Shown here: one piece after another, positions 1 through 5,774 of the stretch | Numbering within the stretch: the first letter of the stretch is position 1 | Layout of the letters: each line of letters begins with the position of its first letter | Source of the DNA: an uncultured Megamonas sp. | GTDB taxonomy: Bacteria > Bacillota > Negativicutes > Selenomonadales > Selenomonadaceae | DNA length: 5,774 bases | Reading direction: 5' to 3' | NCBI GenBank assembly: GCA_900554895.1 | Contig: USIX01000148.1 | Location: 1-5,774 of the forward strand | Notes under the pieces: model-generated | Database searches by the model: none | The model's input: only the letters and a program-made list of their open reading frames with translations | Told to the model about the DNA's origin: nothing | Made by a program: the position numbers and the translations under genes

Positions 1-13
1 CTGATACTCCCCT

Positions 14-54
14 ATAAAAATGGCTATTTATCAACTGTTTGTTGTGACATAGCC
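14..54 (-). terminator. Probable Rho-independent terminator of the operon
   Basis: A hairpin lies 2 bases past the stop codon of the giant gene. Its outer arms are GGCTAT at 22-27 and ATAGCC at 49-54 (6 perfect pairs). An inner stem, CAAC at 32-35 and GTTG at 41-44, closes a 5-base loop; the two stems are separated by an unpaired internal loop. On the minus strand the stem is followed by ATTTTTAT, a five-T tract. On the plus strand it is followed by TTTTATTTA, so it could also stop transcription arriving from the left. The GC content of the stem is modest and the internal loop weakens it, so termination may be partial. If it works, it marks the giant gene as the last of its operon. Confidence 0.55.
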
Positions 55-56
55 TT

Positions 57-3000
57 TTATTTATGCACAGAAATCTGATTTAAGATAAACGGGTCTTTTA
101 TTTTATTGTCTTCGGCAAAGAAAAGAATTTTTGTCAAGACTTCTGCTGTTTTCGGGTCATCGTCGACAAAAGGCAGGAACAGTCTGCCACGGTGTTGAGA
201 GTGAACAGGCAGGACGGATATTTGAGTTCCTCCCTGCTGGTGAATAATTCCGCTGCCGAGATGAACGGAGTAATCGGCCAAGTTTCCTTTGATAAGAGCA
301 AAGTTACCGTTGAAATCAACATTGTGCAGTTTGAACAGCGGTAAGGTAAATTCAATGATAGCTCGGCGCATTTCTATAGTGGAATGGCTGGCTTCAGGGT
401 CGACACCGCCGACGTGGGCAACACTTACCACTAAATCTATGTCTCGCATGACTTCGGAAAAAATAATATCCGGTATATCGTTTATCGGCAAATTTTTAAA
501 AGTCCTACGGTCATAAAAAGCTACGTATTCAATGGTAGGAGCTTCAATATCCGCCGGCGAGAACCAGTCGCACATTGCATAGATTGTGGCGATGATATTT
601 TCGTTATAATAAATTTTTTGCAGACCGTAATCATAATCGGCAAGCCAGTTGCGTGTTTTTAGCAGAGCATAGGCTTTTTGCGGCTGAATTTGATTGCCAT
701 CGTAACGGCGAGTTTTGAACTGCTGGAGTTCTTCTGCCGTTTTTACGTACAATTCACGGAATACCTGTTTAAACGGTTGTTTTATCTGGCGGTCGAATAA
801 ATCTTTTTGATATCCGTGCCAAACATTTAATGAATACAAATCAAAGGCATGGGCTATACGAAGCGGTGTTTTGCCGTCCAGTTGCGTTACTTTGCCCGTA
901 CTGCTTATTAAAGTATTATCCTTAAAGTAGCCCGTATCTTTTTTGGCAATAAATATTAAATTCATCAATAATGGGCGAATGACAGGGTTGGTAAACAACA
1001 TGGAAATTTCCTGAGCAAAGAAAACGGTAGAATTTTCCATTGCCTGTTCAAATGTTGTACGAGCTCGTGAAAACTGGTCCGTGAATTCCGTTTTTGCTTT
1101 TTTCAGCGATAGATAGTGCGGATTGTTTTTTAGTTTTTTCGGTACGGATTTTAATATTTTACCGTTTTTTTCGCAAATAATGGAAGTTTTTCCCAGTTCG
1201 TCTATTTTAAGATACAAAGAGATATTATCTATTTTTACGGGGTTGAATAACGGCAGTTTCTCTTTTATGAGATTTGTTTCCATATTTAGCGTAAAACGCA
1301 TAGCATCATCGAATTTTGCATTGCGTGCGAGATTATTCAAAGCAATCTTACAGGCAAGGGCTTCACTTGTCCGTCTTTGAGCACCGAATTTTTTGCTTTC
1401 TTTTAAAAACTGCTGGATGAATTTATAGCGGCCGAGCATTTCTTTTTCAGCTGTCTTAGTAATACGTCCGCTTTTGGAGAGTGGAATTAAACCGTATGCC
1501 ATTAGTAAATCTTTATTACGTTTTTCTTTAATCTGCGCTTTTACTTCATCGGCATTCAATAGACCTGTTACTGCGTCGGCATATTTTCTGGCTCTTGTAT
1601 GAGCATTGCCTTCCGATATATATTTACAGGCATCATATAAAATGGAAAAACGTTCTTTGCCCAGCTGTTTGTAGCAAGTCTTGAACCAGTTCAGGTCAAA
1701 AGCACCGTCTTGCAAGTCTTCAAGAGAAATAGGCGTGTATTTGGCAAAAGTAGAAGCCATTTTCTCATTTGCATAACGCATATGAGCCTGAAAATAATAG
1801 CAGCCGCTGATAAATCCCTTCCATTTAAGAATTTTATCTACAAGCGGTATCCAGCTCGGAGACAGCATTACAGCTTCGACAAGACGGTTTATGCCTATTT
1901 TTCTTTCCTGTAAATATGCTTTGAGTTTTTCAACCGTATCATTTTTATCCGGTCGACAGACATAAAGCAGATATGACAGTACGGAACGTTTGTCGTTTTC
2001 ATATAAATAGCAGACATTTTTAAGTTTTTCGTTGCTTAGTGCCGCTAGAATATCCACAAAATATCTGTAGCCGTAAATACGTTTTATACCGGAGATACTG
2101 TCGGTATATTTAGTAGGCAGGTCGCCGCGTTTCAGTTCTACTGATAAAATTTGGGCAATGATTGTATCTGTAACTGCATGACCAAAATTACAAAAATCTT
2201 TATCATCAAAAAGAGGATAATTATTTTTGTTTTCGGTATGAAGATAAAAATCGGACAGGTCTTCCAAACGTCTGCCAAGGCGGGTTTTTATAAAATAACC
2301 GCGAATACGGTTATCTTCAAAATCTTCCAGTATGTTGAAATACAATTCTTCTAAAGAGATGAGTTTTAACTGTGCTGCGCGTATCAAATTGAAAACAGGC
2401 ATGATTATTTTATAATTATACATTTGATAGATATTATAGTAGATAGCAAAATTGTCTTTGAAATCAATTTCATCAACAGCATATATACATAACGGTATTC
2501 TTATTACCCGGTCTGCCAGAACGGATTTTTCGATAAAATAATAGGTGGTATTAGATGAGTATTGTGTTTTTAATGTCTGAACAGATGTGTTGATATCAAA
2601 TATTTTCAGATAACGCAAAGCGAAAAAACGGGCTGTTTTCAGTCGATATTTTTGAGAAACGTAATACTCAGACAGAAGTTCGACAATCAAGGTGATTTTT
2701 GATATATGTTTAAATGATTTCAGTTTTTGTTTAAGTTCCGTATTGAAATTAAATGGTTTGGCAGAGGCTTCGTTGAATATCTGCTGGGAAACATATTTAA
2801 AAATGGATATATCCTGTGCAACGTTGAGAAAAATATACAGTTCATACAGAATGATTTCATTTTTTATATGGTTTTGGTAAAAATCCTGCCAAAGTTCCGG
2901 ATAAGGAAAACTATATAATCTTGCCGGATTGGCTGTTTTCTGTTCCGGAGAGTAAACATATTCGAATTTGTCTGCTAAAAGATATTCCGTGTTGTAATGC

Positions 3001-5045
3001 GGATAACTCAAATTACCATGTTTGTCGTAAAATGTGTTGAATTTATCAATGATATCAATTATCTGCTGTTGCGACAGCGGATATATGGCGGCAAAGGACA
3101 GGGTAGGGTCTTTCGGAGGCAGCGGCAGGTGTACAAGCGGTATTTTTTCAGCGGAAATTGCAGCTGTTTCCATTTTATTGATTTCTTCAATGAGAATTTT
3201 TTCATCTTCTGTCGGATTGGTGATAAAATTTACGAATTCTTTTGTTTCGGAAAAGAGTTCAGTAGAAAAATTTTTCTGTATTTGCAGTAAGATATCAAGA
3301 CCGGCAGAACGCATATTTTTATTTCTGCTGTTCAATAAAATTCCAGCTGTTCTTTTAAGGCCGGCATCATCCTGCCGCAGTAGAAGTTTAATGGCCTTCT
3401 GGCGCAGATGGCTGCTTTTATATTTTAATAATTGGGCAATGTTCTCATAATTATCTGATGAAAGGGAACTAGTCTGCAAAATATCATAACCTGCTGTACA
3501 TTTGCTCATACTGTTGATTAAAAATTGACGTTGCAGCTCATTTTTAGGCTTGCTGTATAATTTTTTTATATATTCGTTAAGATAGTAACTGTCAGAGTAT
3601 TTAAGCAGAATATCGCAAAAGTCATCAAGTACAGTATCTTCGTGCAGACGATTGACGATTTCAACCATAAATGAAACGATATCCGAAGCATTCAAATATT
3701 CACTGTGCCACGGAAAAACACATGGGCTGAAAACTTTCTGTTTTTTTATAAGGAGAGATAATTCTTTTAATTTGTAATAATAATGTGTTAAATCTTTCGT
3801 GGATAGTTTTGCTAAATGATTATTTAAACAGTGGTTCTGCTGCCTGGATGAATAAGTATACCAGTAAGCGCTTGGGAGTGTTCTAAATAACACGGCAATG
3901 AGTGCACAGTCATTTTCCGTCAGTAAATCCTTTGTTATAAAATGATATCGCAAATCGTAGATTATGTTCTGAGCATTAGCCACATTCAAAAAATAGGCTG
4001 CTACAAGTTTTTGGTGTTTTCTGCCATTCATGATTAGGTCAAAAGCCAGAGGTTTAGTTGTATCTATTTCATAAAAGGCATATGACCATAAAGCAAGATA
4101 AATTTCTACAGGATTTTGCGAAGAAAGAGCTTTTTGACGTATTTTTTCATCAGTGAGAAAATCTTCAAGGCAGGTGATTTCTTTTTGCGTTATTTTATCG
4201 GAATTGATTTCATCAACCAGTCCTGTACAGGTGGCAAGAGCACGTTTTACGGAAGAGAAGCGGATTAAGTCATTTTCTTTAATAACATTAAATAAAGTGA
4301 AGAAAGCCTCTGGCGTTCCGGCATCCATATTTTCTGTTATAGCCTGACGCAAACCCTCCTGCAGACGCCCGGCATACAGCAAATCGCCCAATAGTTTATG
4401 CAGATTTGTATTATGGCTTTTCACTATGGCATTGATTATTTCATATGACAAAAAAGCCGTATTGTTATCACCTAAAATGATATCTTCGAGAAAGGAAATA
4501 AATTGTGTATTATTGGCATTGATTAAAGCAGTCATAGTATAGACATTGGAGTTTTTTAAATAAATGTAATCTTCCAAAGCAAATTTATCTTTGTCAATAT
4601 TACAGTGTTTTAATTTTATCATGTCTATAGGTGAAATACTGGCATTAGCATAGATAATAAAATCCGTCAACAGTTCCATAGCACTTCTAGCGTGAAAAGA
4701 ATATTGGCGGGTACGCATACTGCGCCTGTACCAGCCGATTTCATACTGGTAATCAAGCAGATTATCCATCATGTTCAGAAACGGCTGCAAATTTTTTTCA
4801 CCTAAAAGTGCTGATAATACTGCCCGTTCATCATCAGAAAAATACTGAGACAGAGATGATAAAATTCCGTCCGGGAAAATAGAATTCCAGTGATTAAAAA
4901 GAATACTCTTATCGTTTTCGCCGAAAATTCTATTGCAATAAACAGTATAAATTTCTTGCTGTCGAGGCGTTAAAAGACGATATTTTTCAGCAAATTTCTT
5001 TTTCAATATCGTTTTATCCTTACAATCCAAATACTGAAGTTCCAT
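57..5045 (-). CDS. Giant DUF4132-family protein (YehI/MolR relative), 1662 aa
   Basis: Very large cytosolic protein of unknown biochemical function. I see no signal peptide or membrane segment. Residues 1 to about 630 are helical and poorly conserved in character, with HEAT/ARM-like pairs clearest at about 547-590; a proline-rich linker follows near 636-647. I recognise the region from about 970 to 1250 as the family's conserved core: GDLP at 974-977, WKGFISGCYYF at 1075-1085, a His/Arg-rich helix around H1149, KRNKDLLMAYG at 1175-1185 and KKFGAQRR at 1218-1225. The DUF4132 domain proper spans roughly 1300-1480 (RIAHAFDLYSLNVW at 1396-1409, then QPFKQVFRE ending at 1431). The C-terminal domain, about 1530-1662 (DUF7737-like, from memory), has AHVGGVDPEASH at 1543-1554, HLGSG at 1595-1599 and HSQHRGRLFLPFVDDDP at 1615-1631. 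The N-terminal part may match DUF5724, which I recall accompanying DUF4132 in Firmicutes. No WGR domain is visible, and E. coli YehI is shorter (about 1210 aa). The start is fixed by GGGAGG seven bases upstream. Family call strong; role unknown. Confidence 0.9.
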   Translation of the reverse strand: MELQYLDCKDKTILKKKFAEKYRLLTPRQQEIYTVYCNRIFGENDKSILFNHWNSIFPDGILSSLSQYFSDDERAVLSALLGEKNLQPFLNMMDNLLDYQYEIGWYRRSMRTRQYSFHARSAMELLTDFIIYANASISPIDMIKLKHCNIDKDKFALEDYIYLKNSNVYTMTALINANNTQFISFLEDIILGDNNTAFLSYEIINAIVKSHNTNLHKLLGDLLYAGRLQEGLRQAITENMDAGTPEAFFTLFNVIKENDLIRFSSVKRALATCTGLVDEINSDKITQKEITCLEDFLTDEKIRQKALSSQNPVEIYLALWSYAFYEIDTTKPLAFDLIMNGRKHQKLVAAYFLNVANAQNIIYDLRYHFITKDLLTENDCALIAVLFRTLPSAYWYTYSSRQQNHCLNNHLAKLSTKDLTHYYYKLKELSLLIKKQKVFSPCVFPWHSEYLNASDIVSFMVEIVNRLHEDTVLDDFCDILLKYSDSYYLNEYIKKLYSKPKNELQRQFLINSMSKCTAGYDILQTSSLSSDNYENIAQLLKYKSSHLRQKAIKLLLRQDDAGLKRTAGILLNSRNKNMRSAGLDILLQIQKNFSTELFSETKEFVNFITNPTEDEKILIEEINKMETAAISAEKIPLVHLPLPPKDPTLSFAAIYPLSQQQIIDIIDKFNTFYDKHGNLSYPHYNTEYLLADKFEYVYSPEQKTANPARLYSFPYPELWQDFYQNHIKNEIILYELYIFLNVAQDISIFKYVSQQIFNEASAKPFNFNTELKQKLKSFKHISKITLIVELLSEYYVSQKYRLKTARFFALRYLKIFDINTSVQTLKTQYSSNTTYYFIEKSVLADRVIRIPLCIYAVDEIDFKDNFAIYYNIYQMYNYKIIMPVFNLIRAAQLKLISLEELYFNILEDFEDNRIRGYFIKTRLGRRLEDLSDFYLHTENKNNYPLFDDKDFCNFGHAVTDTIIAQILSVELKRGDLPTKYTDSISGIKRIYGYRYFVDILAALSNEKLKNVCYLYENDKRSVLSYLLYVCRPDKNDTVEKLKAYLQERKIGINRLVEAVMLSPSWIPLVDKILKWKGFISGCYYFQAHMRYANEKMASTFAKYTPISLEDLQDGAFDLNWFKTCYKQLGKERFSILYDACKYISEGNAHTRARKYADAVTGLLNADEVKAQIKEKRNKDLLMAYGLIPLSKSGRITKTAEKEMLGRYKFIQQFLKESKKFGAQRRTSEALACKIALNNLARNAKFDDAMRFTLNMETNLIKEKLPLFNPVKIDNISLYLKIDELGKTSIICEKNGKILKSVPKKLKNNPHYLSLKKAKTEFTDQFSRARTTFEQAMENSTVFFAQEISMLFTNPVIRPLLMNLIFIAKKDTGYFKDNTLISSTGKVTQLDGKTPLRIAHAFDLYSLNVWHGYQKDLFDRQIKQPFKQVFRELYVKTAEELQQFKTRRYDGNQIQPQKAYALLKTRNWLADYDYGLQKIYYNENIIATIYAMCDWFSPADIEAPTIEYVAFYDRRTFKNLPINDIPDIIFSEVMRDIDLVVSVAHVGGVDPEASHSTIEMRRAIIEFTLPLFKLHNVDFNGNFALIKGNLADYSVHLGSGIIHQQGGTQISVLPVHSQHRGRLFLPFVDDDPKTAEVLTKILFFAEDNKIKDPFILNQISVHK

Positions 5046-5052
5046 AGAAAAA

Positions 5053-5058
5053 CCTCCC
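5053..5058 (-). promoter_or_regulatory. Ribosome binding site overlapping upstream stop codon
   Basis: On the minus strand GGGAGG sits seven bases before the ATG of the giant gene. Its first G is also the last base of the TAG stop codon of the 142-codon gene. A ribosome finishing the small gene therefore sits on the start signal of the next one, which points to translational coupling and co-production of the two proteins. Confidence 0.85.
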
Positions 5059-5486
5059 TACCACATTCTTCCTGCAAGCATTACCAAGCGGATAAAGATT
5101 AAAGTATCATTTTCCTTCAAGGAAATTGTCTGATTTAAATCCGTTAATTCGTTTTCGTTTAAAAATATGCGAAAAAGACCGTCCTGAAATGATAAAGCAA
5201 CGTTTTTCTGAGCTTTATCTAAATCTGCTTTAGTATCATTATAATTCAGATTAAAAGAAATTTTTCCGGCAGCAGCCATATTATCTATATCCTGGGAAGA
5301 TAAATATTTTAAGATATTTTCATCGAAGCTGTTTTTTGTGCGTTCATTGAATTTTGCCACTAAATCAGCTACTATTTCATTAAGTAATTCGTGAACAGTG
5401 TCAGGTGCGTATTTTAACTGAAACGGCTGTTTTTTTACGATATCACGCCGTTTACCTATTTGTTTTACTTGAATAAATATATTCAT
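5058..5486 (-). CDS. Conserved small partner protein of DUF4132, possible beta-grasp fold, 142 aa
   Basis: Uncharacterised cytosolic protein without signal peptide or membrane segment. I recognise it, from memory, as a type of small protein encoded beside DUF4132 giants in Bacillota; no function is known to me. Visible layout: an N-terminal strand pair (IFIQVKQIGKRR, 3-14), an amphipathic helix (about 29-50, ending AKFNER), a middle insert with AAGKISFNL at 72-80 and KADLDKA at 86-92, a strand with DGLFRIFLNENEL at 102-114, then ISLKENDTLIFIRL (121-134) and the tail AGRMW at 138-142. The order strand pair, helix, 'asparagine' strand, 'L-x-END' turn and final strand resembles MoaD/ThiS-type ubiquitin-like proteins (final part VN...L.dGDeV.f.P...GG), but the GG end is replaced by AGRMW; this is inference. 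The start is set by AAGGAGG. The gene lies 12 bases upstream of the giant gene and is presumably co-transcribed. Real gene: high confidence; fold: tentative. Confidence 0.88.
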   Translation of the reverse strand: MNIFIQVKQIGKRRDIVKKQPFQLKYAPDTVHELLNEIVADLVAKFNERTKNSFDENILKYLSSQDIDNMAAAGKISFNLNYNDTKADLDKAQKNVALSFQDGLFRIFLNENELTDLNQTISLKENDTLIFIRLVMLAGRMW

Positions 5487-5492
5487 GGCAAT

Positions 5493-5499
5493 CCTCCTT
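5493..5499 (-). promoter_or_regulatory. Strong ribosome binding site of the small gene
   Basis: On the minus strand AAGGAGG ends six bases before the ATG at 5486. It is a near-perfect Shine-Dalgarno sequence with good spacing. It fixes the start of the 142-codon gene and suggests efficient translation of the operon's first gene. Confidence 0.9.
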
Positions 5500-5631
5500 G
5501 CAGCATAAAATAATTCATATATTAATAAACATATTCTAGTTGTTACGACAGTTAATTTTTTTAGTACAATATTTTTACTGGTTTATCGCTAAGGTTTAAA
5601 AATTCACTGTGCTTGGATATCTGAACTAAAG

Positions 5632-5697
5632 AACAGAGCTTTAAATTGTTTCCTTGATAGTTGAAACTCGCAAATTATAATGTCAACAGTTTAAATT
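5632..5697. repeat. Diverged short direct repeat in the leader
   Basis: Plus strand AACAGTTTAAATT at 5685-5697 recurs as AACAG-AGC-TTTAAATT at 5632-5647, identical apart from a three-base insertion and 53 bases apart from start to start. The copies flank the TATAAT and the GTTTC/GAAAC inverted repeat (5648-5667), a plausible position for a regulator site. In AT-rich DNA such a match can also be chance. Confidence 0.3.
5674..5686 (-). promoter_or_regulatory. Candidate promoter elements for the operon (TTGACA and TATAAT)
   Basis: On the minus strand a perfect -35-like TTGACA (5681-5686) is followed after one base by a perfect -10-like TATAAT (5674-5679). They are too close to serve one promoter. 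Using TTGACA as -35 with a 17-base spacer gives CAACTA at 5658-5663, a poor -10. Using TATAAT as -10 gives AACTTA at 5697-5702, a poor -35. A further weak -10-like TAGAAT lies at 5533-5538 with no good -35. The operon promoter is probably in this region, but which element is used is not decidable by eye. Confidence 0.3.
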
Positions 5698-5774
5698 AAG
5701 TTGCTGGTGAATATCCAAAATATAATACGGCTTTGCCCGAGGGGGATATAACTTACGGTAATATTTATGAAATA

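Larger units (their letters stand above)
5487..5774. other. Intergenic leader region, AT-rich, no convincing gene
   Basis: This 288-base stretch precedes the operon. Apart from the ribosome binding site, it contains candidate promoter elements at 5674-5686, a diverged direct repeat (5632-5697), an 8-base inverted repeat (TTGGATAT at 5613-5620, ATATCCAA at 5711-5718) and a small GC-rich patch at 5728-5745 in otherwise AT-rich DNA. No tRNA, riboswitch or CRISPR array is recognisable. If transcription starts near 5665, the mRNA leader would be about 180 bases, long enough for RNA structure, but I cannot fold it into a convincing switch. Confidence 0.7.

Noticed and set aside
134..355. 73-codon minus-strand frame inside the C-terminal end of the giant gene
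   Set aside because: It is a shifted frame over the family's most conserved motifs (HLGSG, HSQHRGR). The protein in the main frame is intact, so this is a shadow.
3034..3450. 138-codon open frame on the plus strand opposite the giant gene, and the other plus-strand frames of 60-100 codons between 289 and 4347
   Set aside because: They lie wholly inside a clearly coding minus-strand gene, have no convincing ribosome binding sites, and give cysteine/serine/phenylalanine-rich translations typical of antisense frames.
57..5045. Possible WGR domain or frameshift in the giant gene
   Set aside because: No W-G-R motif with the usual surroundings is present, and the frame is open for its full length with all C-terminal family motifs intact, so there is no sign of disruption.
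5621..5636. CTG-N10-CAG, the core pattern of a gammaproteobacterial LexA box
   Set aside because: Bacillota LexA sites use GAAC-N4-GTTC. Here GAAC occurs as a direct, not inverted, repeat, and the inner bases do not match the E. coli consensus.
5648..5667. GTTTC...GTTGAAAC element resembling the ends of a CRISPR repeat
   Set aside because: Only one copy is present, with no regularly spaced repeats or spacers nearby. It is better read as a 5-base inverted repeat.
5721..5769. Plus-strand TATAAT (5721-5726) and ATG (5767-5769) suggesting a divergent gene
   Set aside because: There is no -35 at proper spacing (TTGCTG is only 14 bases away), the purine tract GAGGGGG is about 20 bases from the ATG, and only two codons are visible.

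Overview
The window holds a compact two-gene operon on the minus strand, with a leader region upstream (right side) and a probable terminator downstream (left side). The sequence is AT-rich (roughly 35-40% GC by eye). Both genes have strong GGAGG-type ribosome binding sites, and coding density is high. This fits a low-GC Bacillota relative (Clostridia or Negativicutes), but no marker gene fixes the lineage.

Reading in the direction of transcription, right to left: 5487-5774 is non-coding as far as I can tell. It carries weak or overlapping sigma-70-like promoter elements, a diverged direct repeat and an inverted repeat. Next comes a 142-codon gene (5058-5486) for a small cytosolic protein of a conserved uncharacterised type. 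Its layout (N-terminal strand pair, helix, C-terminal strands, fixed C-terminal tail AGRMW) resembles a ubiquitin/MoaD-like beta-grasp fold with an insert. Twelve bases later, with the upstream stop codon inside the second gene's Shine-Dalgarno sequence, begins a 1662-codon gene (57-5045). It encodes a giant, mostly helical protein of the DUF4132 family (the family of E. coli YehI and MolR). A hairpin followed by a T-tract at 14-54 closes the operon.

The two proteins are very likely made together and probably act together in the cytoplasm. Neither has a signal peptide or membrane segment. No biochemical function is established for this pair. In E. coli, DUF4132 genes lie in the yeh region near a MoxR-type AAA+ ATPase (YehL), a vWA protein (YehP) and a SWIM-domain protein (YehQ). 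No such partners are in this window, so either they lie outside it or this is a reduced two-component form. The main points of interest are the possible ubiquitin-like partner and a conserved His/Asp/Arg-rich C-terminal block in the giant protein.
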